The notes beneath the pieces were generated by a model. That model saw only the letters and a program-made list of their open reading frames with translations, was not told the origin of the DNA and did not search any database. The translations under genes were made by a program, and so were the position numbers. Positions 52,430 through 62,968 of a stretch of 64,000 nucleotides of DNA are shown in pieces; the first letter of the stretch is position 1, and each line of letters begins with the position of its first letter. The DNA is from Salvator merianae (taxonomy: Eukaryota > Chordata > Lepidosauria > Squamata > Teiidae), in NCBI GenBank assembly GCA_003586115.2, contig QVOM02000021.1, positions 7,268,248-7,332,247 on the forward strand, given 5' to 3'.

Positions 52430-54464
52430 CTAGTGAACAGAACATTTTGAATATGAAGTGAAACATTAAGAAACATAGACAATTCAGCCTAGCTAAGTAT
52501 TAAATAACAAATCACTGAAAAAAAAACACTGCATTAACTGCTGCTACTTCTGTTTTAATAGTTTTTAAATGTTGGCATACTGTAAACAATTCTGGCACCA
52601 ATACCTGTTTGGCTGATCAATCAGGTTTTAGGCAGCGACTGCGAACTGACCCTTGGAACAGAACGTTGATACATATTAACCAGTGGCACAAATGACAGCA
52701 GAGGTATCTTCCCTAGCTGTGCTATGCCACTGTGGCCTTCCTGCAGGCAAAAGAAACCCACTATGGCAGGCCCCACCATACCAGTCCAACCTACCACATG
52801 CAGCCCTTGAAAAAAGAGGAACAGTATTCTTAGTACTTTGACGGTGGAAGGGGATAAGGCCTCATCCTCACTGTAATCTGCATCCACACCCAGGTGCTGT
52901 GGTAGAGTTTTAAGCAGCTAAAAGACTGACATAAATATTATACTCGCATGGAGAGCAATTAAAAGTCACCAAGCAAGTGCCTGCTTCTGCTACCACAGTA
53001 TTCTTCTCCTTGCTTGTTTCTTCCCTGGCCTTTAGCACAATAAATATTATTTCAATATTCTAGTACAATACTAATGATTCATTCTCTTTTTATAGAGTAT
53101 ACAATCACCAATTACAGTGGTCCACCATGCTTTATCTAATATACTGCAGAAGATATATTTTTAGGATGACTACAGTTTTTTTGAATGAAATTATCTTAAC
53201 CTCATTTCATTCAATTAACAGCATGCCTACATGTAAGGCTCACTAAGGTTCAGCGGAAGTTACACCCCAGCAAGTGTGCTTAAGGACTGCAACTTTAACC
53301 AAGCAACCTTAAGCTTCATGTTCCATATACAACATGGCAGTATGTGTAGACCTTGTTATGCTCTCTACACTTTGAAAAGGTGAACATTATTTTGCAAATT
53401 GTATACACATATATCCATCAGGAATATCAGCAGTTGTTTTCAGAAAGGAAGCAACTTTACCCTCCATTTTGGCTAAGAGGAAACTTCCTGTTCTTCACTA
53501 TTGGTTATACTTGTATTATATGAATAACCCTCAACCTAAAATTTTCAGGTTTGAAAACTTACCACTAATTAGAAGGATGGGCTAAGGACTGCCTGACCAT
53601 GATGGTAACCCATAATCTCTCTCCATCAACTTGAATTAAACCACTACTCACACTTAAAATCTTTGCTTTCAGCCAGTCGGTATAAATTGCTAGAGTTCTA
53701 AAATTCTCATTTAAGTTATTTGAATGCTTTAAATTTCCTACAGATTAAAAAAGCCCTTACTGAACTAAGATTTCAGACACTGCCCAATAAGGTTTTAAAA
53801 CATAGATATTCTAGAAATAATAGAGAGGGTGGAAAGTTTCTATGACATTTTAATCAGATAGAGGATCTTTCTCACTACCTTTTATTTTTATTTTGACCGT
53901 TATATCATGGACCTAGGGAAACGTTCTTATGCTATTATTTGAAGAGGCTGGGAGCTAGTTCAACTCTTAAGATGGTTGTTTTTCTTTAATGCTCAGACCT
54001 ATGATAATATTGCAATTTTTGCTGTCATAGCCAGAAAGATAAGGGACAAGTCTGTTAGTACTCATCAAGGTTTTTGGGGGGTGTTTTTGTGAATCCAAAT
54101 AGTACTTTTCTTTTCTTTTTTCATTTGTTCTTTTACTTGTATCTTTAATACTGTTATGCAACTTTAATTTTTATTTATGATGATGACTATTTGCTAAATA
54201 CATTAAAATAACACTATGCAATATATCTATGTCATGCCAACAGGTGCGAAGATATTTATGCTTTCATCAATGCACTGTTAGTCTGATAACTGCAGTATGT
54301 TCTACTGGGCATTTTATCTGAAAGTTTACACAGTATAGCATGATAATCCACTATGAACAGATATAATTCCTTTCTTGTCTCTGTCACACTGTCATCCTTT
54401 CACTCCTAACTTAAACTGTTCATGGCCATATTTATATAGTATGTATATATGCATGTATGTGTAA

Positions 54465-56012
54465 TACTATGAAAAAATGTTTGCCCCTTCTTGATTTCTT
54501 TTTACATATTTGTTTCAGATCTTCAAACAAATTATGAGAGATAGACAACCTGAGTAAACACAAATACAGCTTTCAAATGTTCATTTCATTTATTGACAGA
54601 AAAAAGTTATCCAACCAATACAAAAAAAGTAATTGCCTCTTTAGTTACTCAGTCAACCAATGAATCAAATTTCATTGATCACTGGGTTTGATCAAACAAG
54701 ATACACACAGATTTGATTTCTGGCAGTCCTGCTGAATCCAAACATCACTTAAATAGAATATTTACAGCAACGTTGAGTAGACAAAAAGGTCTCAACAAGC
54801 AGCATATTGCACCGCAATCAAAAGAAATTTTGGAAGAGATGAGAAAGAAAGTTATTGAAATATATCAGTCTGCAAAAGCTTACAAAGCTATTTCTGAGTC
54901 TTCAACAAACCACAGTGAGAGCCATTATCTCCAAATGAAGAAAACTCAGAACAGTAATGACTCTTCCCAGAAGTGGCTGGCCTTATCAAAATTTCTCCAA
55001 GAGTGCATCAATGATTTATCAGGAAGTCACAAAAGAATTCAGCTTAACATCTAAGGAACTGCATACTTGACTTGCCTCAGATATTAGAAAGACAGAGCAA
55101 AAATAGTATCCATGGGAGAGCTACAAGGCAAAAACTACTGGTAACTAAGAGGAACATATAACCTTGTCTCACATTTGGAAAAAAACAACAACCTTGATGA
55201 GCCCCAAGTTTTTTTGGTACAAGGTTCTGTGGAGTAATATGTCAAAGGTGGAACTTTTTGGAAGACATGAATCCTATTACATCTGGAATAAAATGGACAC
55301 AACATTCCAAAATAAGAGCATCATACCAGCAGCCAAATATGGTAGTGGTAGTGTGATGGTGTAGGGATGCTTTGCTGCTTCAGGGCTTGGGTAACTTGTC
55401 ATAATTAATGGAACCATGCATTCTACTCTCTACAAGAAAATCCTGAAGGAGAATGCCTAGTCATCAATCTGTAATCTGAAGCTCAAGGACAATTGAGTTA
55501 TCCAACAAGATAACAAGCCAAAGCACAAGAGCAAGCCCACCTCTGAATAGCTCAAAAGAAACAATATTAAGGTTTTGGAGGGGTCTAGTCAGCATCCTGA
55601 CTTGAATCCTATTGAGATACTGTGGAAAAACCTTAAATGGACAGTTCATGCTCGAAAACCCTCCAATGTGGCTGAATTAAATCAATTCTGCAAAGAAGAG
55701 TGGACAAAAATTCCTCCACGGCAATGTGAAAGACTGATTTCTAGTTACAGAAATCATTTGTTGTCATTGCTGCTTAAGGTAGCATAAGAAAGTATTAAGT
55801 ATAGGGAAGGCAATGATTTTTTCACATGAGTTGATATAAGCATTGGATAACTTTTTGCCTCAATAAATGAAATTATTATTTGAAAACTGTATTTTGTGTT
55901 TACTCAGGTTGTCTTTGTCTTATAGCAAATTTTGGAAGATCTTAAATAATTAAACATGACAAATATGCGCAAATAGAAAAAAATCAGGAAGGGAACAATT
56001 ACTTTTTTATGG
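54465..56012 (+). mobile_element. Tc1-like DNA transposon, inactive
   Basis: About 1.55 kb with long, imperfect inverted ends. The left end starts near TATGAAAAAATGTTTGCCCC. The inverse of the right end reads CATAAAAAAGTAATTG, then CCCTTCCTGATTTTTT. Both ends share a block ending GACAACCTGAGTAAACACAA. A second inner copy of the tip, AAAAAAAGTAATTGCCTC at about 54623, gives an IR/DR layout like Sleeping Beauty. The element inserts at TA. The open-reading remnant is described separately. Confidence 0.85.
54835..55787 (+). pseudogene. Broken Tc1-type transposase
   Basis: Remnant of a transposase that would bind the terminal repeats and move the element by cut and paste. An N-terminal helix-turn-helix part begins near 54815 (EEMRKKVIEIYQSAKAYKAI). 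The catalytic core then starts near 55220. The first DDE block, usually LWTDESKVELF in this group, reads LWSNMSKVELFG, so the first catalytic aspartate is asparagine. The second block keeps its aspartate (QQDNKPKHKSK) near 55505. The glutamate block reads PDLNPIEILW near 55590-55625 and keeps its glutamate. A stop falls after GSGSVMV at about 55362, where tryptophan is usual, and there are frame breaks between blocks. It is certainly non-functional. Confidence 0.85.
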
Positions 56013-57088
56013 CAATCCAAACAGCATATAAAAAGTAATAAAATACTTATCTATCATCAAAGGTAATGAGAAGTTGAAAAAAGAAAAGAAAGAGAGCAAA
56101 CCAAATCCCTCTTTCCTGTCGCTAGGGGTAGTGGTAGAATACTGTAACTCCTCCATTTATCATAGCATTGTCTCTATGCCTTGCAACTGACACACTGTTG
56201 ACAATCAACCCTCATTCCATAGGCAAAGGGAAACAAGACTGAAATATCCAACCAATACAAGTTTTGCCCAGGTTGCAGCAATGCCAAGAAATCTGGAGTG
56301 GCATCAGGGCAAGAAGATAAGTTAGATGTGGCTCTCCCAGTGGTCCTCTCCCAAGGAGTTTGAGCTGTGGTTCACTCAGAAGCGTGGACTGTTTTGCAAC
56401 TGTCCATTTAGAAAAAAGAAGGAATTACTGAACTGTGGCCCTCTCTTATGAAATAACACATACCCACATGAGAGTTCTACAGAATCCCTAGTTAAACAAA
56501 GAAATAATTTGTGATTGTTTCAGCAGTTTTTTAAAATTTAGTATTCAGTTACTGCAAGAGCCACTCCATATTTAGGAAAATAGATATTTTCAGAATATGC
56601 TGAATGAAGTATTTTTATATTATTCATTTATCTGTTGCCCTTGCCTCTAATTTCCCTGGGGCCTCTTTTCTACCTAAATCTTCCCACAATGAACAAGAAG
56701 ACCTGAAGAAAGCGTGCAAGTGCACTTGGCAGGGTTTGCTTTTGGATTTACGTATTGTGGCAAGCATACAAGTTAACACTGCAGTTTTTTTAAAATTAAG
56801 TTTTTATACCCTTTTGTATCTTTTCCATTCTGAAAGTGTTAAATTTATCTATTTTATCGCAACTACATCTCATAACAACAATAATAATACAAGCTTCTCT
56901 TCTATCTCTGCCTAAAGAAGAACCATTCAGCCAAGTATGTAAACCAGAACACACATAGGAGGAACAAAGTTTTTTGTGGGATTCTGCACATAACTCTACA
57001 TTAGACAGGTCATTAAATGAATACTTTCTGTTTCATACTATAAAAGACAGAAAATAGATAGCACTGATCAAGATGGCAATTCCGTTAC

Positions 57089-57320
57089 CTATTGGGTTGA
57101 ACATGTGAACTTTCATGCCTGCAGGCAGCTTTTTTTCATTCAAGTAGATATTCTCTATCGTCTGGTCAGTGGTATTGGTTAATGTCACTTGGACAGATAC
57201 CATTTGATCACTATAAATACATGGCTGTCTTGAGAAATGATAATCAGCTGATAATCCTTTCCCACTCATTCGGTGAAGAAGTTCATGAGTTTTCATTGGC
57301 ACAAAAACTGGAGGGCTGAT
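57089..57320 (-). CDS. AP3B1: AP3B1 coding exon, fifth from the end
   Basis: This exon encodes 77 residues plus one base and opens the C-terminal part of the AP-3 beta-1 subunit, just after the hinge. AP-3 sorts membrane proteins from endosomes and the trans-Golgi to lysosomes and lysosome-related organelles such as melanosomes. Read on the minus strand, the exon follows an acceptor ending TTCCTAACAG and ends before the donor GTAACGG. Recognisable peptides are ISPPVFVPMKTH, LLHRMSGKGL, RQPCIYSDQM and KKLPAGMKVHMFNPI, which match my recollection of vertebrate AP3B1. The neuronal paralogue AP3B2 is the main alternative, but the exact C terminus of the last exon favours AP3B1. The exon starts in phase 0 and leaves a G that the next exon completes to a GAA codon. 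The preceding serine/acid-rich hinge exon is not visible in the window. Confidence 0.93.
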
Positions 57321-58450
57321 CTGTTAGGAATAAGAGCATTCAAGTTAGTGAATGCGCATGCTCCAGAAATCTCAAGGTGAATCAAAAAACAATATGGTAT
57401 AAGAAATCACTACACCAGTATCTCCTACGAAGTGAAATCTTGTATTGCAAATTACCTACTATGTTGTTTACAAGACAAGACCACTAATCATCTTATGTGC
57501 TTCTAAAATCTTCTAATGTATTTTCCTGTTGCCAAAGACAGAGATCCCAGGTGAAGGCTCTATCATGTCAGAACCTTCTTCTTAGTCTAGAAGCTATTTT
57601 TATACTTGTGTTTCGAGGTAAGGAAGGTGCTTGGAGTGACTATTCTACCAAAAATGAGTTGTGATAGTGTTTTGGTGAGTTTAGGTAAGTTTTGACTGGT
57701 TTGGGAGAGGTTTGACTGGGTTTTGAATGCTTTCGGGTGCCCTTGTGTGTGGAATGGCATTGGTGTGCGTGCGTGCCTTGATGAGTTTTTTCTTTTTCTT
57801 TTAAAAGTTCTATTGCTTTAACACCTTAAGCGTACAGTAGAATGAAACTAAGTATACAAATATTATGTTTCTTACAATCAAATTTCAGCCTTGCACTTAT
57901 AGCATATAGCATATATAGCATATAGCATCTTCCCACAGAAATAATTTATTAATCATATAAAGAAAGAATAATATTTTAAACATTTTATTTTGTCTCTTAT
58001 AGAAAAAAAAACAGTAGAATTTCTTTTCTTCATGGATCTCAATTAGACAATTAAATCCAGTGGTGGTCTTCTGGATGATTCTAAAGTATATATTTTTGAT
58101 ATGTTGAGTTTACAGTTTTTTCAGATCATGTAATTTTGTATAGTTCTTCCTATACTCTCTTATGAATAGTCTCTGTTATACATGCTGCTTGTATTGTTGG
58201 CTTCACTGCCTCCATATTGAGATTATATTGATTTCTGTATTGTCATAACATTGAAAATACTCTTCAATAGGTTTTAGAAGTCTCTGTTTCAACCCCTTAT
58301 CTAAGTTTTCTGAGAGGTTTGGGTGAATTTTGACCAGGTGTTGAGTGAGTGTTGTGTGCCTTTGTGTGCTTTTGCTTGTGTGCTGTAGTATGTATTTGCT
58401 ATTGTTGGTGATTGTGTAACTGGGTTCCTGAGTATGTGCAGAGTGCTCTT

Positions 58451-58494
<44 letters not shown>

Positions 58495-58495
58495 C
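58451..58495. repeat. TG then GA compound microsatellite
   Basis: About eight TG units directly followed by about 15 GA units. It produces a low-complexity 216-codon open frame on the minus strand that is not a gene. Confidence 0.95.
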
Positions 58496-58644
58496 AAGAG
58501 CAGAGGGTTTTGGTGTGTGTGCATGTGTTTTGGGTGTGTATAGGTGTACAGGTTATGTGTCTTTTTGTGCACATCTTTTTCGCTGTGCACAATTTTTGTT
58601 GTGTGCAGCATTCTTCTGCTGAAAACCAGCTCTTTGCTGCAGAG

Positions 58645-58665
58645 CCCCCCCCCCGCCCCCCCGGC
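58645..58665. repeat. C-rich run
   Basis: A 20-base run of C broken by one or two G residues, just upstream of the Tigger fragment. Confidence 0.8.
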
Positions 58666-58689
58666 AAAGATATTTCCCAAGTTGCAGCA

Positions 58690-59165
58690 GCTCCTGCAGA
58701 AGCAAAGGCGAAGAGGATTGCCCTGTCACTTGAATACAAGATCAAAGCGCTGGAGCAGCTAAAAAAGGCAAGGGCTTCACTGCTGTGGAAAGAATCTTTG
58801 GTATGTGGGAGTCTACTATCTGAACCATCAGAAAAAATGGAGATGCTATTCATGCCAGCATGGCTGGTGGTACTTCATTTTCCAGTGATAGATATTTCAG
58901 GTCCAAGGACCCAATGAAAATAAGGATGAAAAAGATACTGAACATCTGGTTAGAGAACCAGACCCAGAAGAAGATGCCCTTGACCACCCAGTTGATCTAC
59001 AGGAAGGAGAGGACAACCTTCAACTGGTTCATTAAGCTCTCTGGATAGGTAGACCCAAACAGCTCCCAGATCAGCATTTGCTGGTTTTAGAAATTTTTAA
59101 AATATTTCAACTTCCATAATGTGATGAGGTCATACAAGGAGCTGCAGGACCACATTTTGAGCTGT
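58690..59165 (+). pseudogene. Tigger-type (pogo/CENP-B-like) transposase fragment
   Basis: A decayed piece of a Tc1/mariner-superfamily Tigger transposase, covering the DNA-binding domains only. The start reads KRIALSLEYKIKALEQL. After a +1 shift come TAVERIFGMWESTI, a stop, and TIRKNGDAI, the CENP-B-type first helix-turn-helix. The second part (58860-59048) has MKKILNIWLENQTQKKMPLT, matching the WIExQTxxxxPLS signature of the CENP-B/Tigger HTH. Near 59075-59115 there is a broken GWF...F..NFHNV motif. Frameshifts and stops are frequent. No catalytic DDE part and no terminal repeats were found. Confidence 0.75.
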
Positions 59166-59439
59166 TCAAATAATTGATTATAAACTCTTGTTCTTCTCCT
59201 CCACTGATTTAAAGGGACTATGTGCTAATTAGCTCATGATCTCTCAAATCCAGGATCAGTTTGCTGTGCTCTAAAAGTTCTGTAATTGGAGGCATACAAA
59301 AGGTAAGGTCAGAATATAATTTTTTCTCATATTATTTACATCTACTCCCTCCTTCTACCTATAATTACTGTAGGATGTTGCAATTTATCACAGTAGTAGT
59401 CGAACACAGAACAGACATGATGGCTAGGTTAGTGAGGCT

Positions 59440-59560
59440 GCCTTGCTTTTTTAGAAATGCTCAAGGTACTCCATTTCATTCTTACAGCAGTCCTGTATGA
59501 TAAGATAGGCTGAAAGGCTTCTGACGGGCCAAAAGCCACTTGAATGAGGATAAGATGATT
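59440..59560. repeat. Possible CORE-SINE/MIR-like remnant
   Basis: TTCTTACAGCAGTCCTGTAT, then AGGCTGAAAGGCTTCTGACG and GGCCAAAAGCCAC, resemble the conserved CORE region of vertebrate SINEs (CAGCxxxxCTGTxxxxxxAGGxTGAxAG...GGCCCAAGGTCAC). The match is weak and the ends are undefined. Confidence 0.3.
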
Positions 59561-59589
59561 AATGTTTATTTGTGCTTTTGATGATTGTC

Positions 59590-60014
59590 TGAGGTTGCTT
59601 CCAGACAGTGAGAGGAAAATGCGAGATCTTGTTTAGTTCTTGGAACTGCCTCTAGGATTGCTGCCAGACAGAAGGATGAAATCGCAGAGCAAGCCTAGGC
59701 CCTTACCTTGTCTGGTACTTACTGCCACAGTGCATACGATGACAAAAATAACCCAAACTGTGCAGGTGCCCTTCCCTGCATTTACACAGTGAGCATTTTC
59801 CTCAAAGAAGAATCCCACAAGCAAGCACTATAAAAGGTAAGCAATATTGCTATGCAGGAAAACCTAGGTTAGGTGTTCTTTTTCCAGCAATATTATGGGA
59901 TTTCACCCTTACATCCTGGGTCTATGCTGGGATTGCCATGGATACATGTGACAATCCCAATACAGTGCCAAGATAATCCTAGGTTTTAGACCCTGTCTGG
60001 ATGCAATCTGAGTC
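59590..60014. mobile_element. MITE-like element related by termini to the one at 2607
   Basis: The left end reads TGAGGTTGCTTCCAGAC and the inverse of the right end TCAGATTGCATCCAGAC. They share the motif TGCATCCAGAC with the palindrome at 2607-2761. The body is about 425 bases and otherwise unrelated. It has no coding capacity. Confidence 0.55.
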
Positions 60015-60349
60015 CGAGAGGCAGGAATGGCGGAATTTTCACATCATCATTGGAACTGCCATAAGATATTTTGATGATTTTCTTCGCATTTTTAAAAAAA
60101 CCTTCTAAAATAATTTTAGCTTATGCTTTTGTGGACTGGATACCAGTAGCTCCCATCATGCCCTACAGGATTTTCTAAATGAATGGTGAACCCAAAATGT
60201 CTACCTTCCTCATGTTCTTTATGGGCAGAACTTTCCAAACAATCTGGATGTTTCATCTTTCCAGGAGGCTTTGAATTTCATTCTAATTCAGAGGAAAAAT
60301 CCATATTTATTCTCTGCACAGCTCTATATAGCTCTGCTTATAACATTAA

Positions 60350-60505
60350 AAAAAAAAGACAGCATCGCTGGCTGACTCTGGACCAGATACTGCCTCTCAG
60401 CCTATACCTACTTCACAGGGCAGCTGTGAAGAAACATGGAAGGGAGAATAATGTGCGTCATTCTGAACTCTTTGAAAGAAAAGTGGGATACAAATGCCAA
60501 AACAC
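60350..60505 (+). repeat. Probable squamate SINE/LINE 3' fragment
   Basis: GGACCAGATACTGCCTCTCA, CCTACTTCACAGGGCAGCTG, CATTCTGAACTCTTTGAAAG and AAAAGTGGGATACAAATGCC follow the layout of a common reptile repeat tail (CAGCCTAACCTACCTCACAG, GGTTGTTGTGAGGATAAAAT). The family was not fixed. Confidence 0.4.
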
Positions 60506-61189
60506 AAAATCATTGTAAAGTCATGGGATGATGCAATGGCAGCGCCTTCTCTCATCCTGGTGGTTATCCAATCCACTGAGCATTTGGCGGTTTCCTCCCA
60601 CTGTACATCAGGTGTCAGTTCTGCCTCTGCTTGCTGATTTCTTTCGTGATTCAGAGCTACTATTCCTGCTTGCAGTGCTGTTTCTTGTTTCAGGGTATAT
60701 CACTTACCTTCTTAAATTTTTGCCCTCCAGCTTCTTTTGCCTTCCCAAATTCTAAAATGGATTTATCTGCTTGATATTAATCTTTTATTTAATTTCCACT
60801 ACAATTTTTATCACTTATTACTTCATTATTACTTACTACAACCAGTAAGTTTCTGTTTTTCTGTTTTTATATAATTATTATGATTTTATCACTTTGAGAT
60901 TATAGTTTAATGGGAAGTGTCATAAAAATATTTAAAGTAATAAATAATTTCTAAAATTACTACTCCTCATCTCAAATGAGCATGTGAGATACTTGTTTGC
61001 TTGCCTGGTACTCTTTTTGTCTGTTCTTGCTGTACATTTTGCTTTAATTCACACAATTATTCACTTATTATATATTACCTTTCAATTAACAGTACTATAA
61101 AGAAAAGACGAATAAAAGAAAAAAAAACCCTGAAAATACTGATGCAGTTTTTTTTCTTTTTTCAACTACTCTAGTCAGCAGTACAAGTA

Positions 61190-61630
61190 AAACAACTCTT
61201 GAGTGGAGTTCAACTCCTGGTGACTATGGTCCTTTCTGCACTCCTGTCCCTTGTTCCATGACAAGGTGGGACACATTCTGCTCCTTGTCTGACAGCTGCA
61301 GTTAAAGAGCCTGGCCTTTCTTTTGCAGCATTTGGAGTTTTCAGGGTGGACTGACTTCCGGCAGCACATCCTGGAGCACCCGCTCACGCCTTTGTGGTCT
61401 GGTATACTGGTCCTGGGCCAGTTGTAATCCTCAATTATTGAGGACTACTGCTAAATTGGGCTGGGACTAGCCTGGTCCATACTTCATCCTATGCAGATGA
61501 AGCACAATTAGGGGAGTGGGGCTGCCATAGTCCATGCTAGCATGTGGACAGCAGGTCCTCGCTCTGAGATTTATCCTGGAACAACGCGCAATGTAGAAAA
61601 AACCTACATGAACATTGTAGTTTTCTCGGC
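61190..61630. repeat. Possible MITE, unassigned
   Basis: The left part TCCTTTCTGCACTCCTGTCC and the inverse of the right end, TTTTTTCTACATTGCGCGTT, are weakly similar, with further words such as TTGTTCCA shared inverted. The composition is GC-richer than its surroundings. The end repeats are too diverged for certainty. Confidence 0.3.
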
Positions 61631-61703
61631 AACAATATAGAAGCAGTTTACTGCCAATGCTCTCTGTCAGGATATTTATTCAACTTTATTTATTCAACTA
61701 ATG

Positions 61704-62002
61704 AGGCACAGTGGCGCAGGTGGCTAAGGCACTGATCTTTCAATAGGAGGGTCGGAGTTCAAGGCCCCTGTCTGCCGTGTAGAGGGAATGAGCGCCCTCT
61801 ACTGGCCTCTAGCTCCAGCCAACCTAGCCGTTCGAAAGCAAGTAATTGCAAGTAGATAAATAGGGAGCATCACATTGTGTGATGCGGAAGATAGATAGAT
61901 GCAAGCCTTCGGGCGAAAAATAACCTTGTAAGCCGCTTTGAGTCAGCTTCGGCCGAGAAAAGCCGGGTATAAAAACCAAGTTCTTCTTCTTCTTCTTCTT
62001 TC
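61704..62002 (+). repeat. tRNA-derived SINE with L2-like 3' tail
   Basis: The head reads CAGTGGCGCAGGTGGCTAAG (A box-like) and GGAGTTCAAGGCCC (B box-like), as in tRNA-derived SINEs. After a body of about 150 bases, the 3' part reads GTAAGCCGCTTTGAGTCAGC and GAGAAAAGCCGGGTATAAAA, which resembles the 3' end of L2/CR1-type LINEs and suggests mobilisation by such a LINE. It ends in a TTC trinucleotide tail. Confidence 0.7.
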
Positions 62003-62257
62003 TAGTCTAGCCAAAGCCCTGTAATTTCTTGGTGGTCTGCAATTCAGGCCCAGCTTCGCTTCATTTTTTGAAAGCAGTCAAAAGTTCGCTAGGTGCTACC
62101 ACTTGGTAATACTATTGTAGAGGGTTATAAAATGTCTTTTTAAACCTCAGTATTTTCAGTGTTTTTTTCCAATCAGCATCTGCTCAGTGGTTTGGCAACA
62201 AAACTAAACTTTTGCACCATGGCTAAGATGGCTAGTTCAGCTTTTGAGGTTAGTACA

Positions 62258-62281
62258 GCCCCAACCCAACCCAACCCAACT
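62258..62281. repeat. CCAAC pentanucleotide repeat
   Basis: Four tandem CCAAC units (62261-62280). Confidence 0.85.
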
Positions 62282-62637
62282 GCATTTGAAAATGTTTCTA
62301 ATATTGTACTGACATCAGAATTTTGAAATCCGGTAATGGCTAAGACGCTTATTCAGACAAAACTTCTAACCCTAAGAACTTGTTTTAGCCTGTGGACACA
62401 CTTGCAATTTTGAGATGCCATGAACACAACCATTTCTTCTGATTGCTCTCCCCCACCAGCTCTGAGAGGTTGGGCCAAGAAGTTGACTAGCATGGGGAAA
62501 GCCTCTGCAAATGCCAGTTTGACAAGCCCTGGCACAGAGGAAACACCCAATGTGCATTATTCTGCAGCTTCTCTTCACAATCAGATCCAGACACATGTTC
62601 TCCACAAACACTACCAGCACATAAGCTTACGCACAAC

Positions 62638-62968
62638 AGAGATGTGCAAAATTCAACTCACGTTGTCAAATTTGATCAAGTATTCCATATTTGCAGATAT
62701 CTGCACTGAAACAAAAATGCAGTTTTTCACATTTCCAAAATTTCAATCAGATCAAACCAGTCTCCCACTTACAAAACCAATTTGATCAAATGTTTTTGTA
62801 TCATTGTATTTTTGCCCATTAAAAGGGCTTTTTTAATAGAAAAATGGTATTTTTCTTTGCAAAAAAGAATGTGAAAAATCGTTTTTTATTAAATAGTTTG
62901 ACAACGAAAAGAACAAATGAATTTTTGCTTCGACAGCAAAACGTGAATTTTATTTGTGCACATCCCTA
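62638..62968. mobile_element. MITE-like element, family A copy 2
   Basis: A full-length relative of 5219-5540. It starts AGAGATGTGCAAAATTCAAC and ends TTTGTGCACATCCCTA, whose inverse TAGGGATGTGCACAAA shows a clear terminal inverted repeat. The central blocks TTTTTCACATTTCCAAAATT and TTGCCCATTAAAAGGGCT are conserved with the first copy. It has no open frame of note. Confidence 0.75.

Larger units (their letters stand above)
52430..57088 (-). other. AP3B1: AP3B1 intron carrying the Tc1 copy
   Basis: About 4.7 kb. The only recognised element is the Tc1 transposon at 54465-56012. 52430-54460 and 56013-57088 show nothing I can name. A short open frame at 52621-52887 on the minus strand is not recognisable. 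Confidence 0.85.

Noticed and set aside
58203..58853. 216-codon minus-strand open frame
   Set aside because: It runs antisense through the TG/GA microsatellite and C-run and has low-complexity Ser/Leu/His/Thr stretches with no domain.
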